64,000 nt of DNA from Anabaena catenula FACHB-362 (GCF_014698735.1 NZ_JACJTQ010000022.1:1-64000); one strand, 5' to 3'. Shown: positions 47,031 through 56,200, counted from the first letter of the stretch. Numbers and translations: made by a program. Notes: generated from the sequence alone by a model not told the origin.

Positions 47031-47174
47031 TAGATGTTATTCATTAGTCTTGTGTTACTTGCGAGGGCAAGCTGGGACTAAGAAATTTGTAGCACTGGTG
47101 ACAGAAAATTTGTCTAATTCACATGGTACGGCCAATATAGTGCAAATGGCGGTGGGTTGATTACCCACCTAAGA

Positions 47175-47441
47175 TTAATTATCTACAGTCTGATGGTCAC
47201 GGGAAATAACAAAGCGATTTGCTACCGTTTCCGGCTGAATCGCTGATAAAATTACGTGGCTGGAATCAGTTATAATTACAGCCCTAGTCCGGCGACCATA
47301 GGTTGCGTCAACCAATTGACCTCTATCTCTGGCATCGGTAATAATCCGCTTAATTGGAGCAGACTCTGGACTGACAATGGCAACTACTCGATTGGCGGAC
47401 ACGATGTTGCCAAAACCTATGTTGATTAATTGAATGTCCAT
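47175..47441 (-). CDS. RemA-like DUF370 protein
   Basis: An 88-residue protein with the DUF370/RemA pattern: '[19 protein letters not shown]' at the N-terminus and '[21 protein letters not shown]' in the middle. In Bacillus, RemA is a ring-shaped DNA-binding activator of matrix genes. In cyanobacteria the role is not established, but the position upstream of gmk is conserved. The gap to gmk is about 145 bp. Confidence 0.9.
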   Translation of the reverse strand: MDIQLINIGFGNIVSANRVVAIVSPESAPIKRIITDARDRGQLVDATYGRRTRAVIITDSSHVILSAIQPETVANRFVISRDHQTVDN

Positions 47442-47799
47442 AAAAAAACTGACGCTAAATGCGCTAGAAAAAGCTTATTAGAAACTTATTCCAATGTTAT
47501 ACCTAAAGAATCGTAGTTACAACGCTTAAAGTCTTGATAAATTAAGTTTTTTAATAACAACTGCTTTTTTTTAGCTATTTATCAGCTAATTTTACTAAAA
47601 ATCTTTCTAAAGATATATGCGAAATTATACTCATCAGAGATAAGAGAAAGCCCCTTTGACACTCGCCCCACCTCAATAACTATCGCTACGCTTATCTACT
47701 TCTAAGAACGAGCAATTATACTATATAGTGCGATACCTTAAGTGGACGCAGCGAACTGACAAGAAAGAAAAGTTTTAAAAACAAAAGCTAATAAGCGCG

Positions 47800-47937
47800 T
47801 TAGTTGAAAAAGCTAATTTTACGCTGATTGGTAATTCTGGCAACGGTGTACTTACGGAGAATACAGGTGCTAATGTCTTCGTTCTCAACAATGCGAATCA
47901 AGGTGTTGATATAGTTAATAATATGGAGATGACATGA
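47800..47937 (+). pseudogene. Fragment of an RTX-like calcium-binding-repeat protein
   Basis: A 45-residue frame without a start codon translates to the end of a haemolysin-type repeat protein: 'TLIGNSGNGVLTENTGANVF' followed by 'VLNNANQGVDIV'. The pattern 'G.GND.L.G..GAD.FVL....GVD.I' is typical of the last repeat before the C-terminus of such secreted proteins. No upstream part is present, so it is a remnant. Confidence 0.6.
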
Positions 47938-47966
47938 ACAAAATACAATAGTAAAACCTTAAGTAA

Positions 47967-48362
47967 TTGTCAACTTTAAGACTAATTAAGGGGTATTCAA
48001 TAGTAAGACTAATTCTATCAACAGTAACAATTGCAGCATTCATAGGAGTGATATTTGTCGCGTTCGCTACAGTGCGTTTGAGGTCTTTTAAGTACGGATT
48101 ATCAACATTTTTGTGGTCATTTATTGTTGGTTTACTTGGTTCTAGTGCTGGTTTTTTTATCGGATGGTTGTGGTATAAATGGACGATACGAACAGATCCA
48201 AGTTTCTCAAATCCGAACTTGAGTGGTCTCAGTCACGGAATGATGGCAGGATATTTAATTTTTGTTTGGCTCTTTTGTGTTCAAACTGGAACGATTCTAG
48301 GTGCAATTTGGGGTGGAGTCTGTGGGTTAAGGTATTATCGTTCACGTGGTAGCCGAACCTGA
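47967..48362 (+). CDS. Doubtful membrane protein ORF
   Basis: A 131-codon frame opened by a TTG, with no ATG before the last third. The translation has three good hydrophobic helices (about 14-38, 45-70 and 95-118) and could be a small membrane protein or the C-terminal part of a decayed one. No family is recognised. It lies next to other gene remnants, and I treat it as uncertain. Confidence 0.35.
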   Translation: MSTLRLIKGYSIVRLILSTVTIAAFIGVIFVAFATVRLRSFKYGLSTFLWSFIVGLLGSSAGFFIGWLWYKWTIRTDPSFSNPNLSGLSHGMMAGYLIFVWLFCVQTGTILGAIWGGVCGLRYYRSRGSRT

Positions 48363-48741
48363 ATCTTAAAACATTTTGTGGCTTTGTTGCATGAAGGAAA
48401 AAAATCTACGCCTTTCCGCTTATACCCTTGGACGCAGGCAGTACCGCTCAACAATCTCTACATCAAGTTCACAGAAGTATCACTCAGTCCCCGACGCGGT
48501 AGAGTTTGATTTATCGCAGGATGCGATGCCAGAATTTGCTCAACTCGCGCTTGTTAGGACACGCTCAGAGAGTGTTGGCAATGGTGTTTGTGGCAGGTGA
48601 TAAATTCCCCTTACCGGGGCATTGAAGCGGTGGTAATTGTTTATCATCTTGCTTTTACTTTAACTTGGTTTGAGTGCGCCCAATTTACCCATTTAGCTTG
48701 GTGGGCGCTTAGTTGTAATGGAAATGTGGCTGAAAACTAAA

Positions 48742-51060
48742 TCACCTAGCGCTCTTCGTCTTTTTCAATTCTTGCCATCTTTGTTGTAATTGTTTCCAGT
48801 TAGGAGTATGACCACCGTAACGCCAACTTACATAAGCTTGACAAATTTCATCTATTACCTGAGCAGTTTCTCTAGGATGTTGTTGATATGACACTTGGGC
48901 GTATTCCAGAGGTGTCTGGGCTGGATGTTTAGCCAAACCCTTTTCGGCTGTCCATTGTAGCATTTGTTGATACAGGCTTTCCATTGGGGGCAATTTTTTT
49001 AACCAACGAAGATTAAGCCATTTTCGCCACTGTACCCAACCCAGCCAACCTAAAAACGCTGTGGTTGTCCCTACAATTAAGCCAGTGAATACCCCTAACC
49101 AACCTTGAGAAAATAAAGCTAAAAACCAAGCGATCGCTCTAACGAACCAGCTAAATATTGTCCCAAATACATTATTAAGCAACCCTGTAACGGGTGAAGG
49201 TAGCCAACCAGCTACCCAATTCCAAAACTGACGTAGGACGCTAAACGTCCGATCTTCCTCAATTGAAGGAGGAATTAAGGGATGATTGGGAATTGGATCA
49301 AAACTGAACCAGCCATATTTAGGAAAATAAACTTCCGTCATGGCATAAGCATCAGTGTTACGGACAACATACATTCCTGTAAATGGATTAAACTCTCCTG
49401 GAGCAAATCCTGCTACTAACCGTGCGGGAATGCCTATAGAACGCAACATTACAGTCAGTACAGTAGAAAAGTGGTCTGGATAGCCTCCTTGATTTTTGAA
49501 CAAAAAGGATTCTACCAGGTCATCTTTCTTCTCTAAATAAGGTAGTCCGAAGGGATTTTCAGGGACAGAGTAATTTTGCTTGAGGTATTGAGCTAGGTAA
49601 AGTGCTTTTTCGTAAGCTGAATTTAGGGTTCTAGTGTCTTCAGTTCGAGAAACCCGTTCACGATTATAGTTAGCCAGAATTTCTTCTGTTTTTTGTCGGA
49701 CTTTATCGCTAATTTCTGGGGGAATTTGCAGGTAATAATTCTTGATATTGCGGGGATATTTAGTCGAGGCTTTACCTAACAAAGTGCGATCGCGGTAGGG
49801 GACTTCCGAAACTACCGTGTATGTCATCCCTTCTGATAATTGCACAGGCGATCGCAAACCCCCTTCGGTATCAACTGCGATCACAGGCCCCGGAAAATAC
49901 ATTTCTTTGGGATAAGACAGAGTGGGAATCAGGTTAGGTAAATCTGATACTACATTATAAGTTTGTACTACTTCTTTGGTTGGAGTTGTGATGATTGGCA
50001 GATCAAGGGAAATTTTGTAAGACCAAGGCAATTGCTTAAGAGTAGTAACTCGCTCATTACGAGAAATATCCCATCCCTTGCCTGTATAGCGATCAAAAGC
50101 CAGAACTCTCCAAAAACCTTCAGCTTGGGATCTAACCCGCATCACCACCTTGGGTTTCATTTCTCCCCGGAGGTTTTGGTTCATCTGGCTATTAAAACCG
50201 TAATAAAAATTATTATCTATCTTTCCTGCTTCACCATTTCTTCCTTCTCCCGTGCCGCTACCATTACCTTGACTATTACCTTGGCGAACATAACCGGGAT
50301 TATTGATATTGCGCCCTGTAAATGGCCCTTTTAATTCAATGGGCGCACTTACAGGAAACGAACGTAGCTGATAACCAGGAACCCTCGGTAAAACTGCGAA
50401 AATTCCCAATCCTAGCCCCAAAATTATCAAAAAATTTACAACTAAAAATTTAAAATTGAAGCTTGAAGAATTCTTCTTAGCAATTTTTTCTTGTTTTCGA
50501 GGCTTTAAACCTAAGCGTGAGCGGTAATCTAGAACTAAAGTTGGCAAAGCCACGCCTAAAAATAACAGCAACACAGGAGCAAACCCCATAGTTTGACTTA
50601 ATGTTGCAGCTACACCTAATAATATTAAGCCGATAACTATCGAATAACCCAAATCCTTGCGGCGAGGAGTATCATAGCTATGTAGCACCTGAAGTTGAAT
50701 CAGTAATTCTGCAAGACTTAGCCTTGTATCATTCCACTCACCGATAAACCTCCCAAAAAAAGCACCTAGTGCCACCAACATTCCTATAGCAATACAGAAT
50801 TTGACAGGAATATTAGCATTGCGGCGACGGTAGTGACTCCAAATAGCACCCACCATACTCAGAGGCACTGCCCAAAAACTAAAGGTAGTCTCAGATGCAA
50901 TATCCGTCGCCACAGTCCCTAAAATTACCAGTGCTAGCACCAGCACCCGTAAGGGGATTGAATCTTCCACTTCGGCTAAAGACGACCTTCGTCTAGTTTG
51001 TCGCCAGTAATCACCTACAGGTAAGCGCCAAAACCGATTCATCCTGGATAAATTTAACAT
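48742..51060 (-). CDS. TgpA-like membrane protein with a transglutaminase fold lacking its catalytic Cys and His
   Basis: A 772-residue protein. Several N-terminal helices (about 35-240, DUF3488-like) precede a periplasmic transglutaminase-like domain (about 440-600), a further helix near 650-690, and a cytosolic DUF4129-like C-terminus ('QTPLEYAQVSYQ'). The usual 'GYCEHFA' motif reads 'GYPDHFS', with Pro528 at the Cys position, and 'DAHAW' reads 'DAYAM', with Tyr572 at the His position; the Asp of 'FDP' (588) remains. It should therefore be inactive as a thiol enzyme, though it may still bind peptidoglycan or protein. It stands alone on the minus strand. Confidence 0.82.
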   Translation of the reverse strand: MLNLSRMNRFWRLPVGDYWRQTRRRSSLAEVEDSIPLRVLVLALVILGTVATDIASETTFSFWAVPLSMVGAIWSHYRRRNANIPVKFCIAIGMLVALGAFFGRFIGEWNDTRLSLAELLIQLQVLHSYDTPRRKDLGYSIVIGLILLGVAATLSQTMGFAPVLLLFLGVALPTLVLDYRSRLGLKPRKQEKIAKKNSSSFNFKFLVVNFLIILGLGLGIFAVLPRVPGYQLRSFPVSAPIELKGPFTGRNINNPGYVRQGNSQGNGSGTGEGRNGEAGKIDNNFYYGFNSQMNQNLRGEMKPKVVMRVRSQAEGFWRVLAFDRYTGKGWDISRNERVTTLKQLPWSYKISLDLPIITTPTKEVVQTYNVVSDLPNLIPTLSYPKEMYFPGPVIAVDTEGGLRSPVQLSEGMTYTVVSEVPYRDRTLLGKASTKYPRNIKNYYLQIPPEISDKVRQKTEEILANYNRERVSRTEDTRTLNSAYEKALYLAQYLKQNYSVPENPFGLPYLEKKDDLVESFLFKNQGGYPDHFSTVLTVMLRSIGIPARLVAGFAPGEFNPFTGMYVVRNTDAYAMTEVYFPKYGWFSFDPIPNHPLIPPSIEEDRTFSVLRQFWNWVAGWLPSPVTGLLNNVFGTIFSWFVRAIAWFLALFSQGWLGVFTGLIVGTTTAFLGWLGWVQWRKWLNLRWLKKLPPMESLYQQMLQWTAEKGLAKHPAQTPLEYAQVSYQQHPRETAQVIDEICQAYVSWRYGGHTPNWKQLQQRWQELKKTKSAR

Positions 51061-51342
51061 TTTTAAGTAAGTAAAACTATGATGTAGACGCTACGGACAC
51101 AATGCTAAAAACAAAAACTGATTACCTTGTCTTCAATTTTAGCCCTACCCTATCCTATCTTTAGACTGCCGTTGGGCATCTAAGGAAATCTACGTATTTT
51201 CGCAAGTGTCCCGCTCATAGTTACTTCTTAATAGATGCCCTAATTACTATTCTTGACAAAGAGGAGTAAGCTTGAAAACCAGGATTATTATCTTTTGCGA
51301 TCGCTGTTTATCAATTGAGAGTGCTAGCAGTGGTAATTGGAA

Positions 51343-52164
51343 CTACATCGTGAGATTAATGGCTAATAGTAATGGTTGTTGTTCTAGTTCTGGACATTCA
51401 ATTTCCAGAGTATAAGTCTGGCTGGCACGCTTGCAGTATAATTCCACACTTGCTTTGTTTGAATCTCCAGATTGTGAGACTGCTTGAGTACCATTGCCCT
51501 GAAGTTTCAAAACCCCTTGAGTGGGTAATTCACTGTGAACACGTAACTTCGTTAGCTTACCCAGGGACTGTAATTCTACTCTGATACTTAGAGTTCCAGC
51601 AGTAGTTTGCCATTGTTTTTCTATCACCGGATTAGTGAAGGAAATAGGCAAAGTCAGATTTTCTAGCAGTTGTTTAGCTGCCATTAAAGACAACGCCATT
51701 TGCTGACGTGGTTGTAAATCTGAGTAATCACTCTGAATATTGGGTATTGTCTCTAGAACATCTACAGAACGATAGGCGCTTCTGAGTACCAAGCCAGCTA
51801 CATCATTTATTAACTGGTAATCTTCAGGAAAAAAGCTCTCTACAGCCTGAACCAGTTTAGGTCCTAAGGGTAGAGAAGATGTCAGTAATAACTGACACTT
51901 TTCCATCAATTGCTGGAAAATTTTTTCTGGTAAAGAAACTGGCAGATTGAGTTTCGATTGCTGTGCCAACCACCCCCAGGCAGGAACTAAGGCAATCGAT
52001 GGCTCTTCCACAAATTCGGGATAATCTATTAATTGGCTTTCCCAAGGGAATAAAGGTGGGTGGTTTTGGATTTCGACTTGTAACCGACGCTTGAGGACGG
52101 CTTGAAAACGTTCTTGCACAGTAGGAATTTCTCCTAGTTGAAAGGTTTGGGGTTTTCCTCCCAA
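51343..52164 (-). CDS. patU3: PatU3-like heterocyst pattern-formation protein (3' part of split patU)
   Basis: A 273-residue ORF that follows hetZ in the same direction. It has no early ATG: it opens at a TTG at 52164, and the frame is closed by a TGA at 52216-52218. It is soluble, with a helical first half and a beta-rich C-terminal half ('LSIRVELQSLGKLTKLRV'), and no catalytic motif is visible. In Anabaena PCC 7120, patU, which affects heterocyst spacing, is split into patU5 and patU3 behind hetZ, and this locus shows the same layout. The assignment rests on position and general similarity; the start is uncertain. Confidence 0.65.
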   Translation of the reverse strand: MGGKPQTFQLGEIPTVQERFQAVLKRRLQVEIQNHPPLFPWESQLIDYPEFVEEPSIALVPAWGWLAQQSKLNLPVSLPEKIFQQLMEKCQLLLTSSLPLGPKLVQAVESFFPEDYQLINDVAGLVLRSAYRSVDVLETIPNIQSDYSDLQPRQQMALSLMAAKQLLENLTLPISFTNPVIEKQWQTTAGTLSIRVELQSLGKLTKLRVHSELPTQGVLKLQGNGTQAVSQSGDSNKASVELYCKRASQTYTLEIECPELEQQPLLLAINLTM

Positions 52165-52231
52165 CTCTGGCTCACCACTTATGTAGCGGCTTCCTTGAGA
52201 GGGTCTTCTACCCCATCAATTTTCTCACACT

Positions 52232-52318
52232 CTACCGAGGGATACTCGCCGGTTTGACATTATCTGCCAACAACAAATCGAGTAACTGGTATTGTAAGGG
52301 TTGTGAGTCACTATTCAT
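52232..52318 (-). CDS. patU5: PatU5-like short ORF overlapping the end of hetZ
   Basis: A 28-residue ORF starting at an ATG that overlaps the last 8 bp of hetZ, so it is likely to be translated by coupling. It encodes 'MNSDSQPLQYQLLDLLLADN' and stops at TAG. Beyond the stop, a second frame stays open as 'VECEKIDGVEDPLKEAAT', and a third frame leads into patU3. The three together look like the N-terminal region of an originally continuous PatU with two frame changes. Confidence 0.55.
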   Translation of the reverse strand: MNSDSQPLQYQLLDLLLADNVKPASIPR

Positions 52319-53501
52319 GGGTAGATGCACTAGATCCGGACACTAATGAGTTACGAATTTCCCAAGCTTGTTCCAAAATCTTAAACCATCGTTTTTGCAG
52401 TTGTGCCATTGACAAGCCTAAGGTTTTGGCAATTGTTTCGTCCGATTCTCCTTGTTGCTTCAAATCCAGTAAAGACCGATGTTGATCATCCAACTGTGCT
52501 GTGTAGACTTGCCATTGATGAGGGGTCAAGCCTAAATTCGTGGGTAGAGAAGCTTCTAACCATTCATGAACTAATTCCCAACGATGCAAGAGTGCAAACC
52601 GAATTAAATGATATTTAAAGCGCTGCTGTAAGTAATCTCGCTGACGCGGGGTTAAACCTAAAATTGATTCTATTTCCGGCGCTGATAAGTCCTGGAGGCG
52701 GAGGGAGAAATAATCGGCACAGTCTGATTGTTGCCTTTGCTCTAAATAATCCATTAACTCCGTAATCACAACTGAACGCAGGGTGTCTTCTTCTAGTTCT
52801 GGTTCTGGTTGCATTGCCATTGCTGATCGCAATTGTTGTATGGCTGGCTCTTCCCAAGATCCATCAAATTCACCACTACTGCCTTCAGAAGCTTTTTCTA
52901 TGTCTACGGTAGTTTCGGGAGGTTGCTGTTGTGAGAAGGTTTGCGCTCGCAAGATAATTAGCTGTTGTTGTCTTCCTGGTAAGGGAATACGGCGTTTACC
53001 ATAGCGCTCGGTAAAGGCCATGTACTCGGCTAATTCTAGTAAGGTTTGGGGGCGATAGGTAGATTCTTGTTGATTCTCCCTGCGGAAAGCATTCAAGGCC
53101 TCCAGATAAAAACTCTGAAGAAAATCTTCTATGATAGTCAGCCGCCCTTGATAGCTCAATTGCTTCTGAGGAGGATTAATATAGCGATAAATGATTGCAC
53201 TGAGAGTACTATGTAACTCTATTCTGCCCCGATTGGAACCCAACTGATAGTACCGGAGACATTGTTGCAGCCGATGTCGGGCTAGGGTCATTGCGGAGCT
53301 TTCTATTTCACCGGAAGCTTGAATGCGTTTACTCTCATTACAAATTCGCAGTACTTCACCAGCAATTCGTAATGATACACTGCGACAATTTTTTTCTGTA
53401 GCCTTGGTTGACTGCTGTAGTTCTTTCAATAGGAATTGAAATATAACCTCCACGCCGATAGACTTGTCTCCCTGAGTAGTTGCGGTTGCGGCTGAATTCA
53501 T
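52311..53501 (-). CDS. hetZ: Heterocyst differentiation protein HetZ
   Basis: A 396-residue soluble protein, matching HetZ in length and in the N-terminal region ('KSIGVEVIFQFLLKELQQST'). The C-terminal part carries a sigma-like helix-turn-helix character ('ILGLTPRQRDYLQQRFKYHL', 'DETIAKTLGLSMAQLQKRW'), which fits a DNA-related role. In Anabaena, HetZ acts early in heterocyst differentiation together with HetR. The ATG lies at 53501. patU5/patU3 follow downstream. I saw no clear HetR-type palindrome in the 148 bp before the start. A gene of unknown function is divergent. Confidence 0.85.
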   Translation of the reverse strand: MNSAATATTQGDKSIGVEVIFQFLLKELQQSTKATEKNCRSVSLRIAGEVLRICNESKRIQASGEIESSAMTLARHRLQQCLRYYQLGSNRGRIELHSTLSAIIYRYINPPQKQLSYQGRLTIIEDFLQSFYLEALNAFRRENQQESTYRPQTLLELAEYMAFTERYGKRRIPLPGRQQQLIILRAQTFSQQQPPETTVDIEKASEGSSGEFDGSWEEPAIQQLRSAMAMQPEPELEEDTLRSVVITELMDYLEQRQQSDCADYFSLRLQDLSAPEIESILGLTPRQRDYLQQRFKYHLIRFALLHRWELVHEWLEASLPTNLGLTPHQWQVYTAQLDDQHRSLLDLKQQGESDETIAKTLGLSMAQLQKRWFKILEQAWEIRNSLVSGSSASTHE

Positions 53502-53649
53502 AGTCTGAATTTTAAAAAGACCCTAACATACTTAAACACAACCGGGAAGGTTATGGGTGTTAGCTTGATAGGTTTTGCGTGTCAGTTGTCCCTGTTCACT
53601 CTTCCCTGATTTAATATTTTGGAGATTACTCAGGAGCTATTGATAAGTC

Positions 53650-54126
53650 ATGACAGATTTAGAAGCACAAATTCAATTGCTGATTGACAATGCACCTCAG
53701 GATGGTATGACACCAAAAATTTTGGACACAATTGCCCCTGCTCTGAGAACGATCGCTCAAAAGTTACGCTACCCCCAGTACTATATTCTCCAAAATTTAC
53801 AGGAAAATTGGATTTTAACTACATTAAGTAACAAGGCAAATCCAGAATTAGAGAAGCGAGTGGTTTACGCTTTTCCTAGATTACAGGATGTTTCCTTGTT
53901 CTCATCTGTTGGACTTAACCCTCAAACAATAGCTAAAGCCATTCCTGTCATTCACATTTTGTTTCAATTGGTTGCATTAGAGCCAGTAGATAGTATAGTT
54001 TTTTTTGAGACTCCTGGCACAACCAGTAACGCTAATGAAGTGGGGAGGACTGAATTGCAAAAATTGATTCAGCAGCATTTGCAACAACACAGGCCTAATA
54101 GGCAAGTGCCTCCTGATATTGCTTGA
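53650..54126 (+). CDS. Conserved hypothetical protein divergent from hetZ
   Basis: A 158-residue soluble protein, helical with a central 'YYILQNLQENWILTTLSNK' and an aromatic C-terminal half. No domain, signal peptide or membrane helix is recognised. It is divergent from hetZ and convergent with the solanesyl diphosphate synthase gene. Similar genes occur at this position near hetZ in related genomes, as far as I recall, so it is likely to be real. Function unknown. Confidence 0.65.
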   Translation: MTDLEAQIQLLIDNAPQDGMTPKILDTIAPALRTIAQKLRYPQYYILQNLQENWILTTLSNKANPELEKRVVYAFPRLQDVSLFSSVGLNPQTIAKAIPVIHILFQLVALEPVDSIVFFETPGTTSNANEVGRTELQKLIQQHLQQHRPNRQVPPDIA

Positions 54127-54178
54127 AGGTGTTGGGTATTGGGTAAGATGCTTCTTCCCAGTCCCCATTCCCCAGTCC

Positions 54179-55150
54179 CTAATAAAGCCGACTTAGTACA
54201 TAATCAGTCATGTTAATTAATGCTTGCAGTGAATCGGAGGGTTCTAGGATGGCAATATGTTCAGCCGCCACCTTCGCATGATGAGCAGCTAATTCTCTAG
54301 CTCTCTGTATGCCTTGGCTTTCTGAAATCAGCCCTAGTGCCTGCTCTAAATCTCCTTCTTGGGCAAACTCTCTTTCAATCAGCACTTCTAGATAAGGTTG
54401 TTCCTCTAAGGCAAATAATACTGGTGCAGTTAGATTACCGCTTTTCAGATCCGATCCGGCTGGTTTACCTAAAGTATCTGTAGAACTAGTGAAATCTAGA
54501 ATATCATCTACTATTTGGAATGCCAGACCAATATGCTTACCGTAGTTATACAAATTTTCGGCACTCTCAGGGGAAACTTCGCTAAGTAATCCCGCTGCTT
54601 TAGAACTGTTAGCAATTAATGAGGCTGTTTTGTAATAACTCTTTTTCAGGTAAGTTTCCGTCGCCAGATTAGTATCAAAACGATTTAACCCTTGTTGGAT
54701 CTCCCCAGATGCAAAATCCATGATCACTTCTGAAAGCAGTTTGACTACATCCAAGTTATCCAGATTTGCTAAATACCAGGACGACTGAGCAAAGAGAAAA
54801 TCTCCTGCTAGTACAGCAATGCGATTACCAAACAAACTATGAACGGTAGGTACACCACGGCGTACGTCGGACTCATCCACTACATCATCGTGTACCAAGC
54901 TGGCTGTGTGGATCATTTCCGTAATCTCTGCTAGGCGACGATGACGGGGCGTAATATCTTGTTTTAGCATGGTTGCCCGTGATATTAGCAGCACAATTGC
55001 TGGTCTGATACGCTTACCCCCGGCTCCAAACAAATGTTCGGCTGCTGCATAGAGGATGGGGTGGCGATTTCCAACTAGCTGTGTGAGGTTATCTGCTAGT
55101 ATCCGCAGGTCTGCTTCCACAGGGGTGAACAGGGAGGTGGCTGGGGTCAT
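54179..55150 (-). CDS. sds: Solanesyl diphosphate synthase
   Basis: A 323-residue trans-isoprenyl diphosphate synthase with both Asp-rich motifs, 'HDDVVDESD' (first, DDxxD region) and 'DDILDF' (second), and the upstream 'GGKRIRPAIVLL'. It extends allylic diphosphates to the long-chain prenyl tail (C45 class) of plastoquinone. The chain length is inferred from the family, not from a visible residue. It is a soluble or membrane-associated dimer. It lies convergent with the unknown gene next to hetZ, in the same order as in Anabaena. Confidence 0.85.
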   Translation of the reverse strand: MTPATSLFTPVEADLRILADNLTQLVGNRHPILYAAAEHLFGAGGKRIRPAIVLLISRATMLKQDITPRHRRLAEITEMIHTASLVHDDVVDESDVRRGVPTVHSLFGNRIAVLAGDFLFAQSSWYLANLDNLDVVKLLSEVIMDFASGEIQQGLNRFDTNLATETYLKKSYYKTASLIANSSKAAGLLSEVSPESAENLYNYGKHIGLAFQIVDDILDFTSSTDTLGKPAGSDLKSGNLTAPVLFALEEQPYLEVLIEREFAQEGDLEQALGLISESQGIQRARELAAHHAKVAAEHIAILEPSDSLQALINMTDYVLSRLY

Positions 55151-56002
55151 GGATGGGTGGACTCTGACTTAGGTTACGAAAGTTTACATATCCTTTACTC
55201 ATTTTAAGATAACCCAGTGCCAGCGCAAAGTTTTCCTCAGGGAATCCGATGCTCAATTATCTGCAAAAAAGATCTAAAAAATGTTTGCTATGTTGGACTA
55301 CTTGTGCTATTTAGATCGCTTTTCTGCCAGAAAAAGAATTATTTATTGAAACCGCTGGCTTTATACATGGATTTATTCTCCTCCTTGTTAATTTATTTCC
55401 CATTCAAACTGCTTGATATAAAGCTTGTGTGTAAACAGCTATAAAATTTGAAATTTAGTCTGGAAGTTAGCTAAAAATCTAGTTTAGTTATGTTACGCTA
55501 AAGTATAGGAATTTTAAATTTTTTCAGATATTCACTTCCCAAAAAGCAAATCACCTTTAAGTGATTATACTCATTGGTGCTGTGAGTCTAAAATAGCAGG
55601 TCGCCTACAGAATTAAGGGAATGATTCCTAAAGGTTTGCTGTGCGACCAATAGACCTTTTAGGTTGGATGATGTGCCTCCTGTTAGGGAAGCCACTACAC
55701 TTATTCAGCGACCGTTGAGCATAGTGTAGCTCTGACTAGATTGGTGTGAGGGTAAATAACGCAGACTGGGTAGACTGCTGAAGAGCGCAGTTAATTTGCT
55801 ATTTAGGTAATTAACTACTGTCGGATGTGTGGTCTGCGAAAAATTAAATAAAATCATAAATTCGTTAACCTGAGAGAATTAACACTCTACTGGGCGATTT
55901 TTCATAGCCAACTACAGTAATCAAGTACATTCTTGATTGGCTGAAGTTCTAATGTTTTTGTATGCGATTTTATATTCCCTTGAGAGCAGGGCTGGTAGAA
56001 CA
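55151..56002. other. Long intergenic region containing the candidate RNA
   Basis: About 850 bp between sds and murI-side genes, with no convincing protein frame. A 75-codon frame at 55217-55444 has poor, Phe/Leu-rich composition. The segment at 55590-55870 is dense in complementary stems and is listed as a candidate RNA. Confidence 0.65.
55599..55838 (+). ncRNA. Candidate structured RNA (strand uncertain)
   Basis: Several stems occur in order. GGTCGC (55599-55604) pairs with GCGACC (55643-55648), and just inside, ACAG (55607-55610) pairs with CTGT (55639-55642), around a GGAA-tga-TTCC hairpin. CTACACT (55695-55701) pairs with AGTGTAG (55723-55729). CGCAGAC (55760-55766) pairs with GTCTGCG (55832-55838), enclosing GTTAATT (55790-55796) with AATTAAC (55809-55815). 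A second GCGACC at 55708-55713 could compete for the first stem. A possible -10 (TATACT) lies at 55566. No known cyanobacterial RNA could be recognised, and no clear terminator follows. Confidence 0.4.
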
Positions 56003-56200
56003 ATGATTTACGGAAATATGCCTATGTTGATATTTATTTTAGCTGCTGGATATTTATTCACCGTCTACTTATTATTAGCACTAGCAAAGCGAACAAGCAA
56101 AAAAGGTGTTCTTAGAAGTGGAGCTTCAGCTATACAGGATCAGCACAATCAGCAAAGAGGACTAAGGACAAAAGTAACTGAGGTAGTCAATAGTCAATAA
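56003..56200 (+). CDS. Small membrane protein, uncertain
   Basis: A 65-residue ORF from an ATG at 56003; the frame opens at a TTG at 55937. Its first ~30 residues form one hydrophobic helix ('MPMLIFILAAGYLFTVYLLL'), followed by a basic, Gln-rich tail. It lies downstream of the candidate RNA segment and is followed by heptamer repeats. No family is recognised, and expression is uncertain. Confidence 0.4.
   Translation: MIYGNMPMLIFILAAGYLFTVYLLLALAKRTSKKGVLRSGASAIQDQHNQQRGLRTKVTEVVNSQ

Larger units (their letters stand above)
47442..48741. other. Gene-poor, decayed region
   Basis: About 1.3 kb between remA and the transglutaminase-like gene. It holds one fragment of a calcium-binding-repeat protein (47800-47937), one doubtful membrane ORF (47967-48362), and a stretch at 48365-48640 in which open segments switch frame. 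The pattern suggests degraded genes rather than a regulatory region. Confidence 0.6.

Noticed and set aside
48376-48600. 74-codon plus-strand ORF
   Set aside because: Plausible peptide segments occur in three different frames over this stretch, so no single frame is supported. Treated as debris.
53502-53649. HetR-binding palindrome upstream of hetZ
   Set aside because: No clear inverted repeat of the kind described for hetP or hetZ promoters was found by eye in the gap. A short 'ccgggaaggtt' stretch is not palindromic enough.
55217-55444. 75-codon plus-strand ORF upstream of the candidate RNA
   Set aside because: No recognisable pattern, biased composition, no ribosome site.
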